Part shown: one piece after another, positions 22,910-35,981 of the stretch
How positions within the stretch are numbered: position 1 is the first letter of the stretch
How the letters are laid out: the number at the start of each line of letters is the position of its first letter
Assembly (NCBI GenBank): GCA_036873135.1
Contig: JAPTYO010000001.1
Span: 48,657,774 to 48,721,773 of the forward strand
From: Clarkia xantiana subsp. parviflora
Taxonomy: Eukaryota; Streptophyta; Magnoliopsida; Myrtales; Onagraceae
Length of the DNA: 64,000 nucleotides
Reading direction: 5' to 3'
Position numbers and translations under genes: made by a program
The notes under the pieces: model-generated
Seen by the model: the letters and a program-made list of their open reading frames with translations, nothing else
Database searches by the model: none
What the model was told of the DNA's origin: nothing

Positions 22910-23433
22910 AATTAAAAACCTATAAAATATCTGAAGTTTGCTCCATGTGAAATTTTGGTGTCTAAGTTTAAAATGTTGAAATGTACAGTCTCAAGTTTCA
23001 TTTTTGTTGAAATTTAGTGTCTTCGTGCGTCTTTTCCTCTCCCTTCAAACATTTCCATCGACTCATTCATCCACTCATAATCCATCACTCTTTACAAAAT
23101 CGCCAAATCTCTCCCAAAACTTGAAAATCCGAAAGAAAATGTTTACAGCAGAGTGGTGTGGAGTGTTTTTCAACGACAATAGAGCGAGATTTACTTGCGT
23201 GGATGTGGTCGCCTTCTTAAGTGACGGTCCCGGCAAGGTGACGAGTAGGGAGCGTGCATAAGAGCTTCTATTCGACAGTCGGTTTCGTCGGAATTGACTT
23301 CTTTAAAGTAATCACACCGAGACACCAAATTTCACAAAAATGAAACTTGAGACTGTCAATTTCAATATTTTAAATTTCAGACACCAAAATCTCACATGGA
23401 GCAAATTTCAGACAATTTATAGGTTCTTAACCC
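22910..23433. mobile_element. MITE-like element with ~110-bp terminal inverted repeats
   Basis: The right end GGTTCTTAACCC and about 110 bp before it are matched in inverted order by 22911-23020 (shared words AACCTATAAA, TTTGCTCCATGTGA, AGTCTCAAGTTTCATTTTTGT). About 300 bp of different, less AT-rich sequence lies between the arms and includes an open frame of 85 codons without a known domain. GGGTTAA ends resemble the Mutator-like MITEs here. A-runs at both flanks hide any target duplication. Confidence 0.7.
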
Positions 23434-26147
23434 AAAAAAAAAATGATGCAACATGAGACAATTAGTCTCTACTTTCTTTGATAAAACGGAGACTCCGTAT
23501 ACGAGTATATCTTTAAATTTTATTGTCACAGTGCAATATGATATGTAATTCAAACTGCTTTTTGGTGCTTATTTAACTCTTTATTATTGTTATAACACAA
23601 TTTAACTCAAAATTACACTAAAATTTAATATCATAATCAATCGATTTTTTTTTTAATAAATTTGATAGTTCGGAAAAAAAAACCGAATCATAACATGACC
23701 TTTACTTAGAACTGTATTTAATTTATTAACCCTATTTCCTATTAAAGTTTGGTTCGGACTAGGACTTAAAAATGTAATTACCAAACAATTAGTCTTGTCA
23801 ATAAGGTAAATAATTTATTCACTAGTTATTAACGCGTGCATTGCACACGTATCGATCATTTAAATTTCAAGATATATAATCTATCTTAAGTTTACTAATA
23901 TTTATAATTAATCAAAGTAAAATATGGGCAAGTTGATTCGTTGTGAAAAACGAAATTATGTGATAGAGAAGAGCGACATAACGTAATTCAAAACATGAGA
24001 AAGAGAAGAGGATAATTAAGTAAAAAATTAACTAATGTCTTCAGTTACGGTACTAAGTTAGCCTTATAGTTAGATATATAAATGAGTTGGGTCGAGCATG
24101 TCGTTGATCATTAACGGCTCAATTGTATCTAACTCATCAACTTGAGGTGTCAAGAATGTAAACTTGTTCTTAACTACTTAGAGTCATCAATGGACAAATT
24201 TGACCTATACAAACGTAATTATATACAATATCACAATACCAACAAAACTGGATTTAACAAAAATATAAAGTGTAGACTTGTATTTACAAAAATATTTAGT
24301 TAACATTAATTAGATTGTACACAATGTGATTGGATTAACAAATAGAAGAACTAAATTAATAGTTTGAGTCCATAAATATTGGACGATGAGTAAAATGTTA
24401 TTTGTACGAGGTCAAACTTCAGAACCACATTTCACCCATATTTTGACTTGTTAATTATATAATTTGGTAAGTGGCTGATATATGTGATAGAAAAATCTCA
24501 ACAGGCGGAACATATATCACTCGATCTATATAATTCGTTGAATAAAAAAAATTTACATGTATCCGAAATTTGAACGGAATGAGTATGATAGGGCTGACTT
24601 AAATTGATATGAATATTGGATTTAAGTTAATTATAATTACTATGACATGCCGACTAAGCGACCTTAAAAAATAAAAAATTTAAATAATGATTTAGTAATA
24701 ATATTAAAGATAAATAAATGTTTCTCGAATATAGTAATAAATAAATTATTAATTTTATAAAATATAGGAATTAAATATAATATATTTTTTGTTAATAAAA
24801 TAAAAAGGTGCCAAAGATGTCTATTGAGGTGAGGACCCAACACAAATAATATATTGGTATTTAGATGAGGACACGAAATCATCGTCCAAAACAAAGGAGA
24901 CTCTTGACATAAGTGTTTGTTGAGGTGAGGTGAGGATCTGTTAAAATTTGACAAGTTCAGCAAAATTCCAATACAGACAGACAGACAATATATTCGTGGT
25001 GGAGTAGGCAGTGCAGTTGATCAAATATTGAACCAACAACCAATTCCCTTTCCTTAGTGTCCCCATCAACCATTTCATTTGGGTTACCTCCTGTCTCTAA
25101 ACTTACCTCTGTTTTCTTTAATTATATTATTAATCCGATCCACACTGTTGAAACTTTACTATTATTACTAGTAAATCAACCTCAATTAACCTCGATTCAT
25201 TTTAATCAAGTCCTAAAATGATATAATTTTATCCACATATTTTATTCAATAATAAAATTTATGGATGTAATTATGTCATTTTTTTATTTAAAAAATTCAA
25301 TAAAGAGTTTTCTTTGGCCTTTTTTTTTTAAAAAATAATTCAAATTTCAAGATTAGATTCCGTTGTTTCTACTTTCTACTCAAGTCAAGTACTGAAATTT
25401 TACCCAAAAAAAAGTACTGAAATATATTTGAGGACGTGCAAAGTGAGTGTGCAAAAACCTTTAGTATTGTTAAAAATCATTAAAAATGCTTTTGCTTTTT
25501 TAAAAAATGGTAGTAAAGTTGCTACTAATTAATTGGTGGAAAAAACGGGGACGTGCAAGTAACCCACTTGGTAGGTTTTTATAGATGACAAACAACAATC
25601 TGAATTTTGCTTATGCATGATTAATGGGTAGCCTAATTAATTTCTATATCTTGAAGTCAAGACTTTTCTTGAGGGCCAAGAATTGAACAATGGTAAAATA
25701 AGTAGAGTAAAAAATTCTAAAAATTATAAAATTGTAAGATTTTAAGAGGCTAAAATAATAACATTTTCAGTTTTTAATTTTTAGGATCAAAACTGCCATC
25801 GCTAAAAGTTGAAAGGAACAATTCCTCTTGCGCGCTGTGAGTGTTACTATTAGGGCTCGTCTCTTAGCTCCCCTGCTTGGTAGGTCTATAAAAAAATTCT
25901 TAATATTAGAAAGTTGATAATCAATTATAAATATATGCATGAATTAGATAGATAATGATTTTGTACTCACTATCTGCCTATAAGAGGATGAAACCAGAAT
26001 TGAGACTCAAATTAAGCAGAGCTGCAACCTGTCACCAAACTCACTCCTCCTAATTCCTCAATTCACATCATCTATAAGTAGCTAGAGGATACAGTTGAGC
26101 TATAAGTTGCTAACAAACCCTTATCACCATCATCATCATCATCAAAG
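23434..26147. other. AT-rich intergenic DNA, promoter side of the hydrolase
   Basis: No coding frame or recognisable element. A CTATAAGTAG box near 26070 could be the hydrolase TATA box; a (CAT)n-like run at 26125-26143 directly precedes the ATG. Confidence 0.5.
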
Positions 26148-29100
26148 ATGGTGAACTTAGTCGCGATTCAGAAGCCGCTCCTGCATGGGCTCATGAAGAT
26201 GGCGGGGATCAGGCCCTATACGGTCGAAATCGAGCCTGGAACCAGCATGAACTTCTGGGTCCCTAAAGAGACCGTCAAGAGGAAAAAGGCTAAGAAAGGC
26301 GAGACCCATCCCGACTTGTGTCCTACGAAACCCACCAAGCCGGCTCTAGCCCTGGTCCATGGCTTTGCCGCTGAAGGCATCGTGACCTGGCAGTTTCAGG
26401 TGAGCGGTTCCTGGTATCCTTTTACGAACCAATGTAAATATTATGTAGTAGATTATGGTTCATTTTGATTTTATATATAGGTTGATTATAATACCTTTAA
26501 GATTGGTGCAACTATAGTGATAACCACTTTAATGATTAAGTTCTTATGCAATAATGTACTCTACACTTACCAGGTTAGTACGGCAATAATAATGTGGTTA
26601 CTAATAATTAGTTGCTACGTTTTTGGTAATAAGTTGGTAGTTTTGCACTACTGATTCCAAGTAATTTAGCGCTTGTGTTTTAAGTAGGCACCTTCTCTCT
26701 TGTTATAATTATGGGTCAATAACCAATATAACCAATATGCTAGCTGCAATATTTCAATTTCAGAGCAAATTGCTACATCTGTTTTAATTCTCGTCGAATT
26801 GGACAAAAATGAGCATATTTCAACCATGTGGGGTATATTCATGTGTACCTAAGACAGATTCAAACATAATAAAAATTAAAAGTATGCTCAATTGAAAGTT
26901 ACTGTTCGAATTTGACAGAAGTCCAATTGAGCATCCAATTGAAAGCCTTTCGTTACAATAGTTACAATTTATGTTTAAATCCATATTAAGTACATGATCT
27001 ACGTAACGAAAACATACTCATTTTCAGTCCAATTTGACGATAAAATCTCGCAAAATACGTGAATCAGTTATATTCTAATACAGATTCACACAAAATAACC
27101 CATCTATTCGTTTGTCATGATATGATCAGGTTGGTGCCCTGACCAAGAAGTACGCCGTCTACATCCCGGACCTGATGTTCTTCGGTGGTTCAACTACCGA
27201 TAGGGCAGAGCGGTCGCCGGCATTCCAAGCGGAGTGCCTCGCGAAAGGTCTAAAGAAGCTCGGTGTGGAGAAGTGCACGGTGGTAGGGTTCAGTTACGGG
27301 GGCATGGTGGCTTTCAAGATGGGGGAGGCGTATCCGGAGCTAGTTAATGCCATGGTCATATCTGGCTCAATTCTTGCCATGACCGACTCCATCAGCGAAA
27401 CCACATTACAAGGACTAGGCTTTTCTTCGTCGTCGGAGTTGCTGCTGCCGACCAACGTTAAGGGACTCAAGGCGCTTCAGTCGGTCGCCATGCACCGGAA
27501 ATTCTGGTTTCCTGACCGATTTCATAAGGACTACCTCGAGGTATGAATCTTGTTATTCTCCTAGATAGCTAGCTACTAAGTAACAACCCGTGTCATCATC
27601 ATACCGTTTTTTTGCAAGTCCCAACCTACACTAATTAAAAAAAAGTACAAAAATAGATACTAAAAGTAGCTTGAAATTTTTGGCGTAATATGGGATTTGA
27701 CTCGAAAGTCTAATATTCAAAACTCATGAGTAAGGGGTTTAAACGAGTTAAACTATTCGTGAGCTACTTGAAATCGGCTAGGTCGATACTCGAATTCGAC
27801 TCGCTAAATTTCGAGTCGAGTCGAGCTTTTTCTGATACCGATCCGAGTTCGAGTTCACTGGTACTCGACTCGAGTGGCTCGCGAGCCTAATCGAGCTTTT
27901 TTGTTTTGCCTATTCGAGTCGAGTTCGAGTTTGATTTCGAGTTTTTCGAGCTTTACATAATAATATTATATATGTATATATTGATTTCAAGTCGAGTTCG
28001 AGCTCGAGTTTGAGCAAAGGCCTAATCAAGTCGAGTTCGAGCTCAAGTTAAGGTGCACCATTTATAATTTAATTAATTTTTTTTTAACCTTATCGAGCCG
28101 AGTCGAGCTCGACCTTGAAAAATTAAGACTCGGTCGTGTTCGAGCTCGAGTAAACAGAGTCGAGTCGAGTATGCCAGATACTCAGCGCGACTCGGCTCGT
28201 TTACAGCCCTACTCACGAGCACTGGTGACCTGATTAAAATATCAGGTCCTGCCTAACTCATATATCGCATCAAGAATATGAGGCAGCGAGTACAATTAAA
28301 TTTAACAGGTCAAACTCTTAACTATTTATTAGGCTGTTGTTGGAGCTACGTTGACAGAACATGCGAAGACAGTTCACTAAATTTAGTAAAAAAAATCTCA
28401 TTACGTGAACCGGCCATGAGCAATAGTAAAGTCTAAATATTATGTAGCGAGATAAAAAAAATTATACCGTCACAAATTTAATTTAAGATCTTCATTAAAA
28501 CTTATAATAAAAGTATAATATATTACGATCCTGCCGTTTATTATTAGTTAGTTCACCAAACACAACCTACCTGACCTGACCAACTCCTGCTTTCCATTTT
28601 TCTTACAAAACAAATTGTCAAGGACAGAGTACCACTTTTTAAGTGGCGTTGAATCCTAGAAACTTCGATTTCGCTAAGAGCTTACCCTTTGTATGAATGA
28701 GATTCCACAATTGCATTCTAAACTTAATTTAAAAAAAAATGATAGAATTTCGCGAATCAATCATTTTTAAAATTAATCATTCCAATAAAAAAATAGCCGT
28801 CAAGCTGATCACGAGCTTGGGTATTACCGTGGACGGACAGGTGATGTTCACAAACAGGAAAGAAAGAGCAGAGTTGCTGGAATCTTTGATAGTCAGCAAC
28901 AAAGAGGCAGTAATTACTTCTTACCCACAGGTAATAATAACTCAACTTTCTTTTCCTTGCGTGCGGTTTACGTAACCGTCAAAAAATATCAAATTGACAT
29001 TTAGGTTCTGCGTTCTTGTTGTACAGAGAATACATCTGCTGTGGGGCGAGATGGACCAAATATTCAAACTTGAGCTTGCGCAGAGCATGAAAGAGTAATT

Positions 29101-29762
29101 AATTTATCAACCCTAGATCTCATTTTATATTTATAGCACATAATATATGATATATTAACTACCAAATGGCTAGCTGCAATTTGCCCAATTAGACAAATTA
29201 CTTGCTGAGCTAAATAACCGACCGTTCAAGTTCAATTGCATTTTCCATCTATGCATAGTATTTTATGCGACGTCCGAATTTGCAAAATACTAGCTTAAAC
29301 TTCAAAATACATCTAAAACAAAGTTTAAGCTAGTTTTTTGCATAGGCAAACTAACAAAGTCCATATTGATCCATACTTCATACTTCAACTATTTGTAATT
29401 ACCGTAAATTTGGACATTGCAAAATTCAGTCCAGAAGAGTAGGAAAATGCAACAGAACTAGCTAATTGCACGGTAAGATAAGTATTTTTGGCCATAGGTC
29501 GGATATGTTAAGCGACCAATTTGTCCAATCGGATAACTTTAGCTAGCAAACTTGATAATTAACCTTTTTACATAAAAATAATGCGAAATGTGGTGTAATT
29601 ACTGTGTTTGTTGGATGATGGTGCAGACAACTTGGAGAGAATGCAACAGTTGAATGGATCAACAAGGCAGGTCACTTGGCTCACCTTGAGCGTCCCTGTG
29701 TCTATAACCGACGCCTCAAGCACTTCCTTTCTTCCCTACACGAAAATGGTGCTGCAAAATAA
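26148..29762 (+). CDS. Alpha/beta-hydrolase-fold protein, five exons
   Basis: Exons 26148-26399, 27130-27540, 28841-28930, 29027-29094 and 29627-29762 give 318 residues; three introns are phase 0 and the last is phase 2. The alpha/beta-hydrolase parts are all present: oxyanion HGF at 71-73, nucleophile elbow GFSYGG with Ser139, acid Asp261 in LLWGEMDQ, and His290 in NKAGHLAHLERP. It belongs to a plant family of soluble hydrolases of unsettled substrate, related in form to bacterial meta-cleavage hydrolases, so no reaction is assigned. Intron 2 holds a hAT-like MITE, which explains its 1.3-kb length. The gene ends about 220 bp from the stop codon of the convergent sugar transporter. Splice sites are all GT-AG and phases fit, so I am confident of the model. 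Confidence 0.94.
27723..28219. mobile_element. hAT-like MITE in hydrolase intron 2
   Basis: The element is 27731-28211 (481 bp). Its right end GGCTCGTTTACAGCCCTA is matched inverted by a decayed left end (TAAGGGGTTTAAACGAG). The interior is packed with CGAGTCGAG and CGAGTTCGAG words that pair across the element. Flanks CTCATGAG (27723-27730) and CTCACGAG (28212-28219) form an 8-bp duplication with one mismatch, fitting hAT. It encodes no protein and lies well inside the intron, away from the splice sites. Confidence 0.88.
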
Positions 29763-29984
29763 TGCAACCTCACCAAATCACCACACATACATATATATAT
29801 TACTTGTATGCATGAGTGCTTTGTGTTGTAGTATCCCAATTTGATGAAAGTTTGATGATGATGAGTGTGCAGAACCAAATCAAATGTGTTGAAGATGATG
29901 ACTACGTTGTGTAATAAATTTCAGATATTTTCAGTCAACTACATATTTATTTATATATGCACCTGGGATTATGCAAAAGTACAA

Positions 29985-32900
29985 TCAGCGGAAAGACGAC
30001 TGTATTTCTTCTAGGGTTCTGCCCTTTGTCTCGGGAACAAGTGTCGTGACAAAGGCGACTGTGAGAGCTGAAGTCACTGTGAAGATTGTGAAAGTTCCTG
30101 TATGACCCCAACAAAACTGATTTCATTACTATGCGGATGTTATTGTCAGGTGAAGATGGCCCATGCTATTATATCTATAGCGAGTCCGGGCCTATATATA
30201 TGGAACACATCAACAAACTTATCTTAACAAGAAAGAGACCTGCAGTGCTCCATGTCAGTAGTATATTTGCAGTCATAGTGATCACCCAAGACGTTAGCCA
30301 ATTCGCTAAGGTTGCTACGCTTCCTGCAATGCCCTTGATGTTCACCGGAAGAATCTGCAAAGATTCATCAATACTTAAAATTAACAACGCATATCCGACT
30401 AAACACTAATACAGAAACCCCAGAAACTGTTCCATAGGGTCGTTGCAGTCAGTTCGTCTCTTCTTGTAGGCCGCAATTCTTAGTTAGAGACGCGTTTACA
30501 CCAAACCAATAAAAATTTGCCAAGTGTATTCATTTCTCAATTGGTTTAAAATATATTCACAAAATAGTTCAACTGACAAATTTCAATTGGCTAGATTTAA
30601 ACTACATAAGAACACACACTTTCAATTGGTTTGGTGTAAACATTAAGTTTTGATCATTTTGTTGGTTTTATCAAACGGGTTTTCTTTTACCTTTACAAAG
30701 TGGAATTTAATAAATATTTCATGATGTAAACTATCAAGCAAGGGGATGTAGCTCATATGGTAGAGCGCTCGCTTCGCATGCGAGAGGCACGGGGTTCGAT
30801 TCCCCGCATCTCCATTTTTTGTTGATCGTTTTCTCCCTCTTATTCCTTATTCTTACCTAATAAATTGTTTGTTTCAATTTTGGCCAAAAAAAAGTGTTTG
30901 TTTCAATGGCCAGTATCACTACTAGCTAATCACCTCCATATTATGTGGACATACCTCGGACATTATAAGCCAGGGGATTGCTCCAGTACCAAGAGAATAA
31001 GCAATCACAAGAGTCTGCGTAAAAAGATGCAGCGCAGCACATACTAATGCAATATATATAAGCATAAAGATGAATACAAATTAAAGCCATACCACAAGCC
31101 CAACCAAGGATGCTATCCCCAACATGTTGTGAAACTCCGAGTCTTGAGAAATAAAATCCTGTTATAAATAAAATGGTAACAGCACATCCCCATTGTATTG
31201 ATTACTTATAACCCAAGAAATACCATCCCGAGGAACCAAACTGATCCATTACCTTGAGGAAGAAAGCCACCGAAACAAGAAGCAAGCTCAGAGCCATACC
31301 AGAAGATGATATCTGTGTAATGTTTAACCATCGTATATAAAATATTATTACTTGCTTGACAAGGAAACTGAGGACAGTTTTAAGTGCGGACACGCACAAT
31401 TAAGAGAAGACGGCGGCCTGCTCTGTCCATCAGCCATGTGGCAACACCAGTGGCAACCACCTTATTCGAGAGTACAAACATCATAAATTTCTTGCCCGCT
31501 TAATAAATTGGAGTAAAAATAAGTAAAAGGTAATTAATTATGTCGAGAAACCAAATATTCTAAAACTTTAAGTTTAGGTTAATCGTACCTGAATAACACC
31601 AAGGACAACTGTAGCAAGACTGCTCGATGAAATCCCTATATAAGAGTTTGCAAGTTAACGAATTGCCCGTTTTAAACCAGTATTAAGCCATTTTGAGCTG
31701 GTCCTGGAGCTAAGAGGTCGATAATCTCTATCATAACGATAACCGTGACATATGATTTGGTAAATAAGCAACACCGATGCTCTTGAGCTAACCTGCACTT
31801 TTGAAGATTGTTGTCGAATAGAATAGAACACCATTGATGCCAGTGAGTTGTTGGAGCACAAGTAACCCAACCCCGATCTGCAGTACATGATATAAACACG
31901 TCTAGGTCTAGATACCAAAATTTTGAATCATAAAAGAAAAGCAACATTAAATTTCGGTATATAAAATCCAACTCTTACCACAAGTGGAAACCAATATCTC
32001 TTTCTCTTGAGATCTCTGAATCTAATTGTGGCTCTTCTGCTCGACGAGGCAACAGATTTCTGCAGGTAAATGATAGCACAGAAAAAGATGCCTTTTGGTT
32101 GAGTTGATTATTGTCATTGCCGGTTTAATTCATACCTTGATTTCATTAACTTCATAAGAGATATCGGCATCAAATCCTCTTAGAACTTGCAAGGAATCTT
32201 CAAATTCTTCTGTCATTCCCATTTTAGCCTTCACATCGTGTTTCTTCATTATCAAGCTATACTTTGACAAGTAATGTAACACATAAGAGAGTCAATAAAT
32301 GGTACATACCAACCATCGAGGAGACTCAGGTATAAAGAATAACCCGGGTATCAGTATTAAGCACGGTAGTGCTCCTGCAGAAAATCGTACAGACTCAATC
32401 AATGAAAAGTAAAACTCGTATATGAATATGAAAATAAAGACCTTATACAGTAGCCAAAAATCAAAATCTAGTTTTTTATCCAAGAATAGTCACCTGCAGT
32501 TAAATTATCGAACGAATAAATTGTGCAACACCACGTAATAGTACTTACCTAGAACAGCAAGCAATCTCCAGTTGACGAATAGACCCAACAAATAAGCCAG
32601 CAATATGCCCATTGTCACTGAGAGCTATAACAAATGTATCGATTCTATCTAATGAGAGAAGAACTAGTAACGTGATTTTTCTTCGACAGGAGAACACGTG
32701 AATTAATGTTCTAACCTGATTCACTGCTCCGAGACCTCCTCGTAGATCTTGGGGTGATATCTCAGCTATATATATAGGTACCTTGAAACTTTATCGATAT
32801 AAGAATTTCATATGAAAATATAGGAGCTGATGAAAAGCTCTTTTGAGCACAAAAAAATGCATACCGTGTATGAAATTATGCCCACTCCGAACCCCTCCAC

Positions 32901-34916
32901 CAACCTTCCCACATATAATAATGGTCTATCCTGCAGAAAATAAAATAAAAATGGTACTTAATCTATCGTCACATGACATTTCTATGCTAATGCACCTCTA
33001 CAGTTCCTTCGACTCGCATTCTCACCTTGGTAAATGATATAACGAGCCATCCTATAATATTAGGGATTGCAGCAATCATCAGTGACTGGAACGTTAGAAA
33101 GTAGTATTAGTTCACAATCTCATACAGTAGGAGAAAAGTGACTAATCTGACAAATAAAGCTCACATATTCTCACTTATATTTTCATGTATGTAGAACTAG
33201 CTAGCAGCAGAGGCAGAGTTACAATATATATATTATAAGTATATATAGAAAATTAAGATGTAAAATGAACCCCATTTTCCCATAATTAATAACAAAGTCC
33301 ACCTGCTATTTAGTAAAAAGTTTGTGTAGTTTTAATGATAAAAGTAAAACCACATTTAATTTAATTTATAAAACTATGGATTTTTCACTGGATAGCAGAA
33401 GTATATTAATGAAATGAAGAAACTTTCATGTTGGAAACTTCATCAAAGAAAAACACTAGCTCAATGTCTTGAGCAATGTTAGAGAAAAAGAATAAACCTA
33501 ACCGGAAATTCTTTGGAGATGGGAATTCCAAGATGTTAGTATTTGAGTAATTTTGGACTTCTCCTTTCAAGAAATGTTGTCTATCTAAGAAAATAAGTCT
33601 GTAACACAGCTGGAAGATGATATATATTATGAGCACTTGGAAGTAACTCTTTCTTGTTCCCTAAGTAATTGAAATTTAGTAATATATGGTTCCCCAAGTA
33701 AACCATAAAGAGTCTATGTCGTATTCATACCCCTTTTCGACCCATGTAATCGGCTATCTGACCACTAGAAATAGCCCCAACCATAGCACCTACATTTGCC
33801 AAGGAACCAAACAGAGAGAACTGTTTGGCAACAACACACTCAATCATTATATGAACAAATCAACTTTCGAGATTGTCTAAAAGGAAATCAGAAATAAGTA
33901 TACAGTAGCTAAAATGAAGCTGCTAGCACCTCTGAAACAGAAAGGCCAAGATCAGAAGTAATGTCTTCTTGCGTCGGAGATGAGTACCCACACTGACAAC
34001 AAAACAAGAAAATTCACAAAATTAAATTCCACATATATAAAAAGACCACAGACTTTGCATAGATTAATCAGCCTTTCAAATTCACATAACTAGGGGTGAC
34101 CAATTCGTGCGTACGTGTGTTATCGTGCGTATTGATAAGTTTATCGTGTTAAAGTTACCGAACACCAACATGCACGATAAACAATGAAATCAACGTGTCA
34201 TGTTTACAAACCCGAATATAACCCACAATTTTTTGTGGGTGTTCATTTCAATTCTCCGTGAGTGTTCATTTCGTGCTTCCGTGCTATCATGTTCGGTTAA
34301 ATTAGTCATTATACATCTACATACACTATATTTAAGCAAATATCAAATAATGAATTTTAAAAACTATGAATATCTCAGATTTCATAGGTCCTTGATATAG
34401 AGTTGACGAACTTTAAAAATTAAACAACTCATTGGATTCGAAAAGCTACTAAACAAGACTCTACCTCAAAACACTACTCAAAAGTAAAAAACCAGACTTC
34501 ATGTTGTGATAACTAAACACAACCAGATGAACACGACATGAAAATTACATAATGTTATGAGCTTGCACGAGCACGGTTTTTTTCCGTGCAAATTGGTGTT
34601 ATAATGAGAAATTGAGAGCCATACACATCCCAAAGACTAGAACTATATGGTTAACAAATAAAGCTAACAAAGGAGGAAGTTTGAGAAGGGAAAATTAAAG
34701 GAGATGACATACAGTAAAGCCGAACTGAATAGGGCCCAAGGCGGCGATGAGGACGCAGAGGAGGACGGAGACGGAGCCATCGCGGATGAGACCGGCAGAG
34801 GATCCAGTGCCTCCGGCTCCGGCGCTGAACTGCCGGGATGAAGCCATCCGATACCAGCTTCCGGTATTCAGAAGGGGCTTGTTTATGTCCTTGCTGCCTT
34901 CATCTCTACCGTTCAT
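29985..34916 (-). CDS. ERD6-like monosaccharide transporter, 18 exons
   Basis: Eighteen exons, in transcript order 34916-34713, 33992-33930, 33820-33731, 33085-33026, 32930-32865, 32781-32716, 32624-32549, 32374-32310, 32228-32136, 32059-31979, 31877-31793, 31635-31589, 31460-31398, 31312-31253, 31158-31093, 31014-30955, 30354-30240 and 30097-29985. Together they encode 490 residues, very near the usual ERD6-like 6 length. It is a major-facilitator protein with 12 expected membrane spans. Family signatures are GRKG after span 2, PESPRWL before the central loop, DRAGRRLLL, and [10 protein letters not shown] at the end; an N-terminal di-leucine (L15-L16) fits tonoplast sorting in relatives. Relatives export hexoses from the vacuole with protons. 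Intron 1 carries a MITE-like insert and intron 16 a tRNA-Ala gene on the other strand. All splice sites are GT-AG with consistent phases. Confidence 0.96.
30742..30814 (+). tRNA. tRNA-Ala (CGC), nested in a transporter intron
   Basis: A complete 73-nt cloverleaf without intron. The acceptor stem GGGGATG/CATCTCC contains the G3-U70 wobble pair, the main alanine identity element, and A is the discriminator. The anticodon stem CTCGC/GCGAG encloses TTCGCAT, giving anticodon CGC. The T arm has GGTTCGATTCC. A run of six T follows directly as terminator. It lies on the plus strand inside intron 16 of the minus-strand sugar-transporter gene. Confidence 0.97.
34091..34602. mobile_element. Possible hAT-like MITE in transporter intron 1
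   Basis: Begins TAGGGGTGACCAATTCGTGC and ends near TTTCCGTGCAAATTGGTGTT, which is an imperfect inverted match. The interior repeats words such as CGTGTT, GTTCATTTC and CACGA. TAGGGGTG ends are typical for hAT MITEs. No target duplication could be found, so the right limit is uncertain. Confidence 0.5.
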
Positions 34917-35981
34917 TGCTTAATTTGGTTTCGCTCGGTGTGCTGGTGAAGAAATCAAGACAAGTTGGTATTTTTGATGAAGAAGAAGAGAAGTTGAAGA
35001 GACGCAGGAGCTGCTGAGCTGGAGCCGCAATATACAACGGACGTGTGTGCATAAAAAAATTCCACCTGTCATTCATTGGGTCTTATCTGAGATACTCTAT
35101 TACTTGTACTCAAAGTAATCCGTTTTGGCTCATTGTTGCCGTAGGACTGTCAATCCTTACGGGTGTTAGCTGATGAATCATCCGCATCTTATCAATTAGG
35201 GTGTCAATGGGTTACGGATACCCCTCAATCTGCAGAGCCCCGCCCCGTTGATTCGCGACCTGTGGAATATGGGAGGGATCCAAATTTGAGGTTTAACTCC
35301 AAAAATATAAAGTTTGAGAGTAAGTTTACAGTTCTCAAAATAAAGTCAAGTTTAAATCTTATCATATGTTAAAATATAGTTCATTTTTTAATAGATTAAT
35401 ATTATATTACAATAACAAGTCCCATTAGAATGTATATTACAAAAATACCAAAATTTGTAATCTAATATTATACTACTCCACATTATATGTTTCATCACAA
35501 CTAAACATTAAGATATAAAATTACAATCTATATTATATCACTGATTACAGACCAATTATTGAACAATACATTACCTGTGTAATCACATATTTATGACTCG
35601 CTAAGTCTACCAACTTTGTTTATAATATGGAAATTTGGCTTCCAAGTTTAAATTTGAAACTTGGTCCTCAAAGTTAATATTAAACTTTTAGACATTTGAC
35701 TAAATTAAGTAGATTAGTAATATTATAAGTGTAACCAAAGAGAAGTTGAACTTTTGTACCTACACAACTATAAGTGAACCAAAGAGAAGTTGATGACTTT
35801 ATGGTCAAAAAATGATTACATTTCCAAATGTGTTCTGGGCAAATTATGTTAATGTATATAAGTTGTCCCCAGTTAAACCAAGCAAAGCTTAACTAACTGA
35901 TTTGCACAGAACTCGGCGACCCCGCCGTCGGCGTCATTTCCTTTCCGTAGTTTCGCCTTTCAAAACTCTCACTGATTTCGC
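34917..35981. promoter_or_regulatory. Shared divergent promoter region, transporter and glycosylase
   Basis: About 1.07 kb separates the start codons of two divergent genes. It holds no gene. A piece at 35160-35280 (AGGGTGTCAATGGGTTACGG and GC-rich words) looks like a fragment of a hAT-type MITE. Whether regulation is shared is unknown. Confidence 0.5.

Noticed and set aside
23004..23261. 85-codon frame inside the inverted-repeat element
   Set aside because: No recognisable domain, serine/threonine-rich low-complexity start and no splice or homology support; listed only as element cargo.
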